Assembly (NCBI GenBank): GCA_022843825.1
Contig: JALHMX010000004.1
Location: 1-64,000 of the forward strand
Reading direction: 5' to 3'
DNA length: 64,000 bases
Origin: Pseudobdellovibrionaceae bacterium
GTDB taxonomy: Bacteria > Bdellovibrionota > Bdellovibrionia > Bdellovibrionales > Bdellovibrionaceae
The notes beneath the pieces are model-generated. The model was given only the letters and a program-made list of their open reading frames with translations. It did not search any database and was not told where the DNA came from. The translations under genes were made by a program, and so were the position numbers. This document shows, in pieces, positions 1-6,743 of this stretch (position 1 is its first letter; every line of letters starts with the position of its first letter).

Positions 1-286
1 GTTTAATGTGACCTAAAAATTGATTTCCTAAACCTTCACCCTGACTGGCGCCCTTAACGATGCCGGCTATGTCCACGAATTCCATAGTGGTGGGAATGAC
101 CGATTGAGGTTTTACAAACCCCGTGATTTTATCTAAACGAGTATCAGGAACGGTGACCACACCCACGTTAGGATCAATAGTGCAAAAAGGATAGTTTGCG
201 GCCTCCGCTTTAGCTGCAGTTAAAGCGTTAAATAAAGTTGATTTTCCTACGTTCGGCAGTCCAACAATTCCAACCTGTAAAGCCAT
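1..286 (-). CDS. ychF: YchF/OLA1 ribosome-binding ATPase, N-terminal part
   Basis: The first 95 codons of the Obg-like P-loop ATPase YchF; the rest lies beyond the window edge. The P-loop GLPNVGKST occurs near residue 9, followed by the YchF-typical [12 protein letters not shown] and the G3 region [10 protein letters not shown]. The family binds ribosomes and hydrolyses ATP, and is implicated in stress and translation control. The ATG is set by a good AGGAGA ribosome site about 8 bp upstream. It sits downstream of pth on the same strand, a common ychF-pth pairing, but a long hairpin separates the two. Confidence 0.96.
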   Translation of the reverse strand, partial: MALQVGIVGLPNVGKSTLFNALTAAKAEAANYPFCTIDPNVGVVTVPDTRLDKITGFVKPQSVIPTTMEFVDIAGIVKGASQGEGLGNQFLGHIK

Positions 287-300
287 GATAATCTCCTTCT

Positions 301-357
301 AAGGTGCCAGGCTACTTTTCGGGACGCTGTGCGTTCCGAAAAGTAGCCTGGCACCTT
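301..357. repeat. REP-like long hairpin between pth and ychF
   Basis: A near-perfect inverted repeat: 22-bp identical arms at 301-322 and 336-357, continuing inward through one G-T pair to a 3-nt loop at 328-330, about 27 bp of stem in all. Its ends carry the core GTGCCAGGC. The T-run lies on the plus-strand side, while both neighbouring genes run on the minus strand, so it is not a standard terminator for pth. It looks like a REP/BIME-type repeat; the same 9-mer core recurs at 3215 and, reversed, near 55131. It may still attenuate or protect the pth-ychF transcript. Confidence 0.8.
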
Positions 358-374
358 TTTATAATTGATTAGAC

Positions 375-956
375 CTACAGTTGTCCATTGTATTTCGTAG
401 CGGCTTTGGCGGGCCCATCGAATATAAAGCTTTCTATGGCTGATCCCGCTTTTTCTAAAAATTCTGGTAAGCGGGTAAGCTCTTCAGGTGCAAAGTTGGA
501 GAGCACATAGTCCCCCAAACTAAATTCAGGATGAGTGGGGCGTCCCACGCCTAGGCGTAGACGATGATAATCGGCGGCCCCAAAAAGTTCCGAAATATTT
601 CGAATTCCATTTTGGCCCGCATGTCCACGATTGAATTGTAATTTCATCACTCCAAAACCTTGATCAACTTCATCATGCAGCACTAATAAATCAGCGCGAT
701 TGATTTTGTAAAAATTCATAAGAGCTAAAACGGACTCGCCGGATTTATTCATATAAGTTTGCGGTTTGGCGACTAAAATTTCTTTTCCGTCGAGTTTTAC
801 CTTTTGAGTCAGTGCTTTGTGTTCAGAGCGCCAATGCGAAGCACTTGATCCCGCACCTATAGATTGAAGCCAAACATCGACGGCGATAAAGCCGATATTG
901 TGGCGATTCATCGCGTATTTTGCACCAGGATTTCCAAGGCCAACGATTAAATGCAT
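375..956 (-). CDS. pth: Peptidyl-tRNA hydrolase
   Basis: 193 residues, normal length for bacterial Pth, which frees tRNA from peptidyl-tRNA dropped by ribosomes. The catalytic set is visible: Asn9 in VGLGNPG, His19 in MNRHNIGF, Asn70 in PQTYMNKSG, Asp95 in LVLHDEVDQGFG, and the FNRGHAGQNGIRNI loop. Cytosolic. It is read toward ychF and lies just after greB on the same strand (31-bp gap), so greB-pth-ychF may form one transcript. Confidence 0.97.
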   Translation of the reverse strand: MHLIVGLGNPGAKYAMNRHNIGFIAVDVWLQSIGAGSSASHWRSEHKALTQKVKLDGKEILVAKPQTYMNKSGESVLALMNFYKINRADLLVLHDEVDQGFGVMKLQFNRGHAGQNGIRNISELFGAADYHRLRLGVGRPTHPEFSLGDYVLSNFAPEELTRLPEFLEKAGSAIESFIFDGPAKAATKYNGQL

Positions 957-987
957 GTCATTACTTTAAAAGGATAACTTTTTGAAT

Positions 988-1491
988 TCAAACAAATTCA
1001 ATGCTGGATATTACGACAGTTTCTTCCCCGGATGGTTTAAGGATTTTAACTTCATCATCCAGTTTTTTACCCAATAAAGCCTGTGCCACCGGCGATTTCC
1101 AGGAGATTTTATTTTGCTTAATATCAAACTCATCGGCACCAACAATTTTGTAGGTTTTAGTGTTTCCGTCTTCGTGCTCTAAGGTCACAGTTGCACCAAA
1201 CACCACTTTATCCGATTGCACCGTTTTGGGATCAATGATCTCAGCGGATTCGAGTCTTTTCTGTAAGAAATGCAGTCGCTTATCAATTTCTCTTAAACGC
1301 TTTTTTCCATACTGATAGTCTGCATTTTCAGAGCGATCGCCATTACTGGCCGCCCATGTTACGGTTTCCACCACCTTAGGTCGCTCCTGATTCAATAGCT
1401 CAGTGTACTCTGCACGAATTTTCTCAAATCCTTCGGGGGTTATATAATTAGCTGTAGTAGAAGCGGGTGTTGGAATTTTTTTAATTGCCAT
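988..1491 (-). CDS. greB: Transcription elongation factor GreB
   Basis: 167 residues with the Gre layout: an N-terminal coiled coil that enters the RNA polymerase secondary channel and a C-terminal FKBP-like domain. The tip motif NGDRSENADYQYGKKRLREID carries the acidic residues that stimulate transcript cleavage. The YGKKRLREID form and a length over 160 point to GreB rather than GreA. A short Pro/Thr-rich leader of about 15 residues precedes the conserved ITPEGFEKI. It follows the DUF3299 gene by 5 bp on the same strand. Confidence 0.93.
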   Translation of the reverse strand: MAIKKIPTPASTTANYITPEGFEKIRAEYTELLNQERPKVVETVTWAASNGDRSENADYQYGKKRLREIDKRLHFLQKRLESAEIIDPKTVQSDKVVFGATVTLEHEDGNTKTYKIVGADEFDIKQNKISWKSPVAQALLGKKLDDEVKILKPSGEETVVISSIEFV

Positions 1492-1496
1492 AATAT

Positions 1497-1952
1497 TTAC
1501 TCGTAAGGCTCAATATAATCGGCTAACATCTCAAAAGAGGCATCACCGTACTGTGAGGTCTTTGTGACAATTTTAAAAATACCGTATACCCAAATCGGGC
1601 CAAAAGCAGTGTTCACGCCGGCATTATTCATTTTAACATAGACCATTTGATTTGGTGGTGGAGCAGGTACATGAATGCAGGCCTGGGGATCAGGCACCAA
1701 CAAAAATTCAATCACTTTGCGGGCATTATCTTCCAGCGGAACCATGAAACCTGGAATACGCACACGCGTATTATCATGACGTTTAAGATTGTAGCTAGCT
1801 ACTTGAGTCGTGTAATCCAGCTCGGCTAAGTTTCCCCAATCAACTATAGGCGCACTTCCTCCGCCCGAAGCGCCGATTCCTAGCCCGAACCGTAGAAAAA
1901 CTCCGGCTAGAATAGAAAAAATAAATAAACCAACTAAAATCCGTTTCTTCAT
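1497..1952 (-). CDS. DUF3299 membrane-anchored periplasmic protein
   Basis: 151 residues from ATG at 1952: one N-terminal membrane segment (residues 4-22), a Gly/Ser-rich stretch, then a domain with the DUF3299 hallmarks IPGFMVPLE, FLLVPDPQACIHVPAPPPNQ and FGPIWVYG. The family is usually found near metal-handling or ABC-export genes; its function is unknown. A longer reading frame would start at 2138, but that runs into hisS on the other strand and lacks similarity. The start faces hisS across 30 bp, so their promoters must overlap the coding ends. Confidence 0.8.
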   Translation of the reverse strand: MKKRILVGLFIFSILAGVFLRFGLGIGASGGGSAPIVDWGNLAELDYTTQVASYNLKRHDNTRVRIPGFMVPLEDNARKVIEFLLVPDPQACIHVPAPPPNQMVYVKMNNAGVNTAFGPIWVYGIFKIVTKTSQYGDASFEMLADYIEPYE

Positions 1953-1982
1953 AGCAAAAGTTAGGATAGACTTTCTTTTATT

Positions 1983-3236
1983 ATGAGTAAATATCAAAGT
2001 GTCCGCGGAACCAGGGATCTTCTGCCTGACTTGAAGGGTCGTTTTCGCTATATCGAACAAACTGCATTTCAATGTGCGCAAAACTACGGCTTTAAAGAAA
2101 TTGAAACTCCTATTTTTGAATTCTCCGACGTTTTTCACAGATCCCTTGGCGAAACTTCTGATGCTGTCAGCAAAGAGACCTACACATTCACCGATCGTGG
2201 TGGCGAAAGCATTACGCTTAGGCCAGAAGGTACAGCTGGTGTGGTGCGCGCCTATATCAGCGAAGGCTTAGCCCAGCACAATCCAAATAAACTTTATTAT
2301 TACGGTCCGATGTTCAGATATGAGCGTCCGCAAAAAGGACGCTACCGTCAGTTTTATCAAATTGGTGTGGAAGTGCTGGGAATGGAAAACGCACTTACAG
2401 ATGTAGAGTGTTTGGATCTGGCGTGGACGTTTTTAAAGAAAATCAATCTTGCAGACAAGTGCACACTGGAGATCAACACGCTTGGGGATCAAGAATCACG
2501 CGAAAAATATCGTGAAGCGCTGGTGAAATATTTAACGCCATTAAAAACTCAGTTATCAGAAGATTCCCAAAAGCGTTTAGAAAAAAATCCACTACGCATT
2601 TTAGACAGCAAAGATGAAAACGATAAAAAATTAGTGCAAAGTGCGCCGAAGATGGATGAGTATTTATCTGAAGCTTCAAAAAAATTTTTCGCTGATGTTT
2701 TAGCTGGATTAGATACATTAAAAATTCCGTACAAAATAAATCCTAAACTTGTCAGAGGATTAGATTATTACTGCCACACCGTTTTTGAATTCGTCACCAC
2801 AGAGCTTGGTGCCCAAGGTGCCGTGTTGGCTGGTGGTCGCTACGACGGCTTAGCCGAAACTCTGGGGGGCACGAAAACTCCGGGCGTGGGCTGGGCCAGC
2901 GGCGTGGATCGGTTAGCTGAGCTGACGCTGATTAAAAATATCGAGATGCCACAAGCAGAAAAGCCCATCGCTTTTATATCGTTAGGGGATAAAGCGGTAT
3001 TAAAATCAGTGCAGTTGGCGAGCCAACTCAGACAAACCGGCACCTCGTGCGAGATTTTTATGACGGGCAACTTCAAAAAGAAAATGGAAAAAGCCAACAA
3101 GCTGGGTGTCGAAAAAGCCATTCTGATTTTCGAACAAGACGATGGCTCCCTCGAAATTAAAATTAAGAATTTCACTACAGGCGAAGAAACCGTTACTACG
3201 GAAGAAGCGGTAAAGTGCCAGGCAACCAAACTGTAA
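1983..3236 (+). CDS. hisS: Histidyl-tRNA synthetase
   Basis: 417 residues, standard length. It charges tRNA-His with histidine. Class II signs: the N-terminal VRGTRDLLP, motif 2 [20 protein letters not shown], the histidine motif [15 protein letters not shown], and motif 3 region [11 protein letters not shown], then a C-terminal anticodon-binding domain. The last codons run through a GTGCCAGGCAACC stretch resembling the REP core at 304, so the tail VKCQATKL may be repeat-derived. Confidence 0.97.
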   Translation: MSKYQSVRGTRDLLPDLKGRFRYIEQTAFQCAQNYGFKEIETPIFEFSDVFHRSLGETSDAVSKETYTFTDRGGESITLRPEGTAGVVRAYISEGLAQHNPNKLYYYGPMFRYERPQKGRYRQFYQIGVEVLGMENALTDVECLDLAWTFLKKINLADKCTLEINTLGDQESREKYREALVKYLTPLKTQLSEDSQKRLEKNPLRILDSKDENDKKLVQSAPKMDEYLSEASKKFFADVLAGLDTLKIPYKINPKLVRGLDYYCHTVFEFVTTELGAQGAVLAGGRYDGLAETLGGTKTPGVGWASGVDRLAELTLIKNIEMPQAEKPIAFISLGDKAVLKSVQLASQLRQTGTSCEIFMTGNFKKKMEKANKLGVEKAILIFEQDDGSLEIKIKNFTTGEETVTTEEAVKCQATKL

Positions 3237-3244
3237 GCGGTGAA

Positions 3245-3760
3245 TCAAATTAATTGGTTTTGAAGAATATTTTTTAAAAAAACTAATGAAACTAAAGGAA
3301 TAATCCCAGCAAACAGCGTATTGCCTTGATTTAAATAAGACCAAATAAAGGCTATGGCGACCGCTAGTATAAAATAACAAGAATATCTTTTTTCTAAGTT
3401 GTTTCTAGAGGCCGAGCTTTCAAAAACTCCTCTATGGGTAAAAAGTGTAGCTAGGATACAAACTATTCCCACCGAGAGGATGACTCCGGATTCGCGCAAC
3501 TGACCCATAAAGTTTAAAATAAAATTAATATTAAAGAAAAAACCTAAACCGCCAATGATAAGAAAAAGATTTATGCCACCGATCAAGCGATTAAGTCGGG
3601 TTTTAAGGAATGGCAGTAAAATGGCTAACTGAACAACGGCAGCTATCGCTCCGACTTGAAAAGCCCACGCCCATGCACTAACGGTTGATCCATAATATCT
3701 AGCGGTAAGAATAAATAAGGTCAGTGGTAAAAACTGAATCAGCGAGTATAAAAACCTCAT
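3245..3760 (-). CDS. Multi-pass membrane protein, septation protein A-like size, function unknown
   Basis: 171 residues with four to five hydrophobic helices, beginning MRFLYSLIQFLPL. The ATG at 3760 lies 1 bp after the orn stop, suggesting translational coupling; a longer frame starting inside orn is less likely. The helix pattern and length loosely resemble YciB/septation-protein-A-like inner-membrane proteins, but no diagnostic motif was found. Convergent with hisS (8-bp gap). Confidence 0.6.
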   Translation of the reverse strand: MRFLYSLIQFLPLTLFILTARYYGSTVSAWAWAFQVGAIAAVVQLAILLPFLKTRLNRLIGGINLFLIIGGLGFFFNINFILNFMGQLRESGVILSVGIVCILATLFTHRGVFESSASRNNLEKRYSCYFILAVAIAFIWSYLNQGNTLFAGIIPLVSLVFLKNILQNQLI

Positions 3761-3761
3761 T

Positions 3762-4319
3762 TTAAACTTGAATCTTATCCATATAGAATCGAAGCTCGCC
3801 AATGCTTTCGCGGATATCATCCAAGGCGCGGTGAGCGTTCTGTTTTTTGTAAACTAAATCAAGCTTATTATTAAAAATGACTTTCCACGAGCTCACATCC
3901 AGCACGCGGTAATGAAGGCGCTCGGAAAAACTTTTAAAATATTTATCAATAAACAATCGATCCTGTGCGATCGAATTTCCCGCTAAGATCGGCATATATT
4001 TTTTTTCTTTTTTCCAGTCTGGAAAGTGACGGTCCACCAAGGCATTCAGGTGATACTCAACTGACGATGGCTCCATACCCAGTGGAACTTTTGCGGTAAG
4101 ACCTGATTTTCCATGGTGCTCGGTATTCCATGCGTCCATATTATCTAAATAATGCTGGGGCTGCTTAACGATAGTTTCGAAAGTTTCCAGCTCTTTAAAG
4201 TTCATGTCCGTAATAATGCAGGCCACTTCCAAAATAACTTCTTTGGTCACATCCAGGCCTGACATTTCCATATCCAGCCAAAAAAGTTTTTCTACGCGAT
4301 CAGGCTTTTGCGGGTTCAT
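3762..4319 (-). CDS. orn: Oligoribonuclease
   Basis: 185 residues, the usual size. DEDDh 3'-5' exonuclease that degrades 2-5 nt RNAs to mononucleotides, including pGpG from cyclic-di-GMP turnover. Motif I is WLDMEMSGLD (Asp and Glu), motif II NSIAQDRLFIDKY, motif III AHRALDDIRESIGEL with catalytic His and Asp. It lies 5 bp after the HMA-domain gene on the same strand. Confidence 0.95.
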   Translation of the reverse strand: MNPQKPDRVEKLFWLDMEMSGLDVTKEVILEVACIITDMNFKELETFETIVKQPQHYLDNMDAWNTEHHGKSGLTAKVPLGMEPSSVEYHLNALVDRHFPDWKKEKKYMPILAGNSIAQDRLFIDKYFKSFSERLHYRVLDVSSWKVIFNNKLDLVYKKQNAHRALDDIRESIGELRFYMDKIQV

Positions 4320-4324
4320 AATTT

Positions 4325-4642
4325 TTATTTAATTTCTTTTTTGGTAATTTTATAATCGCCAGCCGCTTGAATGTTAGTCTCAACTAAAACTAAGTCAGCC
4401 TTAACATTCGGTTTATACTTAATGACAAGTGTTCCAATTTGCTTTTTAGCATCGAAAGCGGCAAACTCGCAGGATTCAAATTGCGCGGCCAATACAGCAT
4501 CGCCACACACTTTTTTAGTGATCATTTTTTTACAAGCCCCACAATGCATGCCTTCGATGGTCAAAGTTGCTGTTTCGGCAGCGGCGAAAACAGAGGTAAA
4601 GATAAGTCCTAAAAATGCAGTCAAAGCGATATATTGTTTCAT
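4325..4642 (-). CDS. Periplasmic heavy-metal-associated (HMA) domain protein, MerP/CopZ-like
   Basis: 105 residues: a signal peptide (residues 1-21, ending VFAAAE) and one ferredoxin-like HMA domain with the metal-binding loop GMHCGACKKM. Two further cysteines follow (VCGD, ESCEF), more than in a minimal MerP. It probably binds copper or a similar soft metal in the periplasm. No metal ATPase lies next to it; it is the first gene of a run toward orn. Confidence 0.82.
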   Translation of the reverse strand: MKQYIALTAFLGLIFTSVFAAAETATLTIEGMHCGACKKMITKKVCGDAVLAAQFESCEFAAFDAKKQIGTLVIKYKPNVKADLVLVETNIQAAGDYKITKKEIK

Positions 4643-4720
4643 AAAGTTAAGATACCGCGCGGTTATTTCTCAGTCAGTCCTTTTTTTTGCATTAAAAATG
4701 CGCTGCCTCCAAGAAAATGA

Positions 4721-4748
4721 TTGAATTTCAACTGAATATCTCTATATT
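4721..4748 (+). promoter_or_regulatory. Likely sigma-70-type promoter of tRNA-Asp
   Basis: TTGAAT at 4721-4726 and TATATT at 4743-4748 are spaced by 16 bp, placing a start about 20 bp upstream of the tRNA 5' end. Judged by eye against the TTGACA/TATAAT consensus. Confidence 0.4.
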
Positions 4749-4774
4749 TAGACGTTCATTATGTCTTTGACTAC

Positions 4775-4851
4775 GGAGTGGTAGTTAAGTTGGTTATAAC
4801 GTCCGCCTGTCACGCGGAAGGCCGCGGGTTCGAGTCCCGTTCACTCCGCCA
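4775..4851 (+). tRNA. tRNA-Asp (GTC)
   Basis: 77 nt folding as a standard cloverleaf: acceptor GGAGTGG pairing with TCACTCC (last pair G-U), a D-arm with GTTGG, anticodon stem TCCGC/GCGGA with loop CTGTCAC and anticodon GTC at 4809-4811, and a T-arm with GGTTCGAGTCC. CCA is encoded at 4849-4851. Eight T residues follow at once. The 3' end adjoins a small accessory islet, as is common for tRNA integration sites. Confidence 0.97.
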
Positions 4852-4856
4852 TTTTT
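4846..4856 (+). repeat. 11-bp direct repeat, left copy, in tRNA-Asp 3' end
   Basis: CCGCCATTTTT at the tRNA-Asp 3' end recurs at 6080-6090, bracketing the islet of about 1.2 kb. The match is short and T-rich, so an attachment-site reading is only tentative. Confidence 0.3.
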
Positions 4857-4858
4857 TT

Positions 4859-5056
4859 TCAAATTCATCCAATTATGGAAAGGGCGTTGGGGGAAAACTC
4901 ATCGATGAAGTTTCAAAGAAGGCTAAGGAGATGGGTATTGGTCACATCTATTGGTTAACCCATGAGAGCAACGCAACTGCTCGTAGGCTTTATGAGAAGA
5001 CTGCAAAGAATACGGGTTTTATAACTTATGTGAAGGTTGCTGCCTCAAAGCAATAA
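4859..5056 (+). pseudogene. C-terminal fragment of a GNAT acetyltransferase
   Basis: Translating from 4859 gives about 65 residues that match only the second half of a GNAT fold: the acetyl-CoA loop YGKGVGGKLIDEV (motif A), then MGIGHIYWLTHESNATARRLYEK, the usual end of the fold. The first 80 or so residues of a normal GNAT are absent; upstream is the tRNA and its T-run. With no start of its own this is a remnant, probably truncated when the islet formed behind tRNA-Asp. Confidence 0.75.
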
Positions 5057-5063
5057 GTTCTAA
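5052..5063 (+). repeat. 12-bp direct repeat, left copy
   Basis: AATAAGTTCTAA, repeated exactly at 6052-6063. Each copy is preceded by GC (with one extra A in the second) and lies at the end of a reading frame: the GNAT remnant here, the nucleotidyltransferase there. The pair brackets the winged-helix/nucleotidyltransferase unit. Confidence 0.5.
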
Positions 5064-5142
5064 TGTCGCCCAATGGGCCATTCACTCCACTAGACCAAAA
5101 TCTGTCGCAAATCGGTATAATATCTAAAAAAACATCATAAAT

Positions 5143-5172
5143 ATCGTACTATTTAGTAGTCTAATCGTACTA
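5143..5172 (+). promoter_or_regulatory. Likely operator: two ATCGTACTA repeats 21 bp apart
   Basis: ATCGTACTA occurs at 5143-5151 and again at 5164-5172, a start-to-start step of 21 bp or two helical turns, with ACTATTTAGT (a small palindrome) between. It lies 20 bp upstream of the winged-helix gene. This is what a self-regulating DNA-binding protein binding one face of DNA would need. Confidence 0.5.
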
Positions 5173-5192
5173 CTTTGTGTTAATGTTACATT

Positions 5193-5522
5193 ATGATAGA
5201 AAATCTTTTAGGAAACAAAACAGCAGAGAAAACTTTACTTTATATTGTCAATTATGGTGAAGGGCATACTTCAGGCATCGCTCAAACTTTTGATCTGCCT
5301 AAGTCACAGGTCAGAAAACAGCTTATTCGATTAGAAGCGGGTGGAATACTGGTGGGTCGAAATGTAGGAAACATTCGAATGTTCCAGATAAATCCGCGCT
5401 GTCCCTATAAAAAAGAATTGGAAGCCTTATTGGAAAAAGTGCTTTCTATGGTTTCTAAATCCGATCAAGAAAAATACTATCGTCAGCGTCGGCGTCCGCG
5501 CAGGACAGGTAAAGCCTTGTGA
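5193..5522 (+). CDS. Winged-helix DNA-binding protein, antitoxin/regulator-like
   Basis: 109 residues. The core (residues 10-65) is an ArsR/MarR-like winged helix: GIAQTFDLPKSQVRKQLIRLEAGGILV forms the helix-turn-helix, NVGNIRMFQINPRCPYK the wing. A basic tail (RQRRRPRRTGK) ends the protein. It overlaps the next frame by 4 bp (GTGA), a coupling typical of regulator/nucleotidyltransferase pairs such as AbiE-type or DUF6036 toxin-antitoxin units. It is probably the cognate repressor, acting at the repeats upstream. Confidence 0.7.
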   Translation: MIENLLGNKTAEKTLLYIVNYGEGHTSGIAQTFDLPKSQVRKQLIRLEAGGILVGRNVGNIRMFQINPRCPYKKELEALLEKVLSMVSKSDQEKYYRQRRRPRRTGKAL

Positions 5523-6048
5523 TTAAGATCAATAAAAAAATGACTTTAGAAAGCTTTGCTATCGCCGTGGCGGAAGCGCTTAAGAAAAAAGATATTGATG
5601 TCATTTTGACGGGTGGGGCTGTGGTTTCAATTTATTCAGCGGGTAAGTATGTGTCTAAAGACGCAGATTTTTAAGTACCACAGACCATCAAACCATTAAA
5701 CAGGCTATGCTTGAACTAGGGTTTAAAAATTTAGGAAAAGATTTTTATCATGATGACAGTTCTTTTACCGTAGAATTTCCCGGATACGATCTAGTTATTG
5801 GTGATGAGCCCATGAAACCCGAGGGAAAAATAAAGCATGGCCAGTTTACGTTAATACTTTTATCCCCCACTCAGTGTGTAATGGATCGGCTAGCTGCCTT
5901 TTATCATTGGAAAGACAGGCAAAGCTTGCAGCAGGCCATCATGGTAGCGAAAAATCATCCCGTTAAATTAAAAAGTATTGAAGCATGGTCAGATAAAGAA
6001 GGCATGCGTGATCGCTATGATTTTTTTATTCAGCAGCTAAAGAAGTAA
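5519..6048 (+). pseudogene. Nucleotidyltransferase (DUF6036/AbiEii-like) split by a -1 frameshift
   Basis: From GTG at 5519 the frame gives about 51 residues including LTGGAVVSIYS and SKDADF, the GG...DxD signature of nucleotidyltransferases, then hits TAA at 5672. One base back, the reading continues from 5671 as LSTTDHQTIKQAMLELGF and runs to 6048, about 176 residues in all. The break sits on a run of five T (GAT TTT TAA). It may be a real inactivating deletion, a sequencing error at a homopolymer, or slippage: tRNA-Phe on TTT could re-pair one base back. The active-site half is intact. Confidence 0.72.
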
Positions 6049-6051
6049 GCA

Positions 6052-6063
6052 AATAAGTTCTAA
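6052..6063 (+). repeat. 12-bp direct repeat, right copy
   Basis: Exact second copy of the 12-mer at 5052, starting 3 bp after the nucleotidyltransferase stop. Downstream, TTGGCCCGCCATTT loosely echoes TGGGCCATT behind the left copy, suggesting that a longer, diverged sequence was duplicated. Confidence 0.5.
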
Positions 6064-6079
6064 ACTCATCTCAGTTGGC

Positions 6080-6090
6080 CCGCCATTTTT
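6080..6090 (+). repeat. 11-bp direct repeat, right copy
   Basis: CCGCCATTTTT, matching the tRNA-Asp 3' end at 4846-4856. Possible right boundary of the islet; the match is short. Confidence 0.3.
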
Positions 6091-6169
6091 CTCTCGAATA
6101 AATTTAATTACTTAGATACGATTTTGTAGGTGAGGATAAGCTGGTCTCGAATTTCAGAAAGCAGACAAA

Positions 6170-6625
6170 ATGGAAAAAGTTTTCAAATCAGAATTAATCA
6201 TACAGCGTCCCATTAACGTAGTATTTGATTTTTTTTCTAAAGCCGAAAATCTGCAGCGGATTACGCCGCCCTCGCTTAATTTCAATATTGTAACCTCACA
6301 GCCGATTGAAATGAAAAAAGGTACATTGATTGATTACAAATTGAAAATTCGTGGAATCCCTTCAAAGTGGAAAACCTTGATTTCAGATTGGGACCCTCCG
6401 ATAAGTTTTACGGATACGCAACTTAAAGGTCCTTACAAAAAATGGGTGCACACGCACGAATTTGCAAAACTGAGCGAAAACTCAACCCGAATGATAGACA
6501 CGGTCGTTTATGAAGTGCCCTTTGGAGTTTTAGGAAGTGTAGTTGATTACTTGATTGTTCGTCATGAAATAGCAAACATATTTAAATACAGAAATAAAAC
6601 GATCTTGAAGTTTTTTGAAAGTTGA
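6170..6625 (+). CDS. SRPBCC (START-like) ligand-binding protein
   Basis: 151 residues, single SRPBCC domain: the start FKSELIIQRPINVVFDFFSKAENLQRITPP is the characteristic first strand and helix, and WVHTHEFAKL with DTVVYEVPFG forms the later strands. Family members bind hydrophobic ligands in a helix-grip pocket; the ligand cannot be told from sequence. Similar proteins are often annotated as cyclase/dehydrase-like. It stands alone, 120 bp after the islet. Confidence 0.8.
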   Translation: MEKVFKSELIIQRPINVVFDFFSKAENLQRITPPSLNFNIVTSQPIEMKKGTLIDYKLKIRGIPSKWKTLISDWDPPISFTDTQLKGPYKKWVHTHEFAKLSENSTRMIDTVVYEVPFGVLGSVVDYLIVRHEIANIFKYRNKTILKFFES

Positions 6626-6743
6626 ATAATAGGTATAAAAGTCCTATTTAATAGAACAGAATAAGCTTTAAAAAGGTAAAAAATGGCCCAATTTTAAACC
6701 TTTTCTATAGACGTTTGTTAAAATTCACTTTAGCATTTTAGCT

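Noticed and set aside
4681-4712. Terminator from T-run and GCATT/AATGC hairpin upstream of tRNA-Asp
   Set aside because: The T-run lies before the hairpin on the plus strand and gives A on the minus strand, the wrong order for either direction.
5052-6120. Integron attC sites after the GNAT remnant and the nucleotidyltransferase
   Set aside because: Cargo and repeated ORF ends recall integron cassettes, and TTAGA at 6112 could pair with TCTAA at 6059, but the canonical RYYYAAC/GTTRRRY core pair is absent, the left copy spans only about 36 bp, and no integrase is seen. Kept only as a test in the islet finding.
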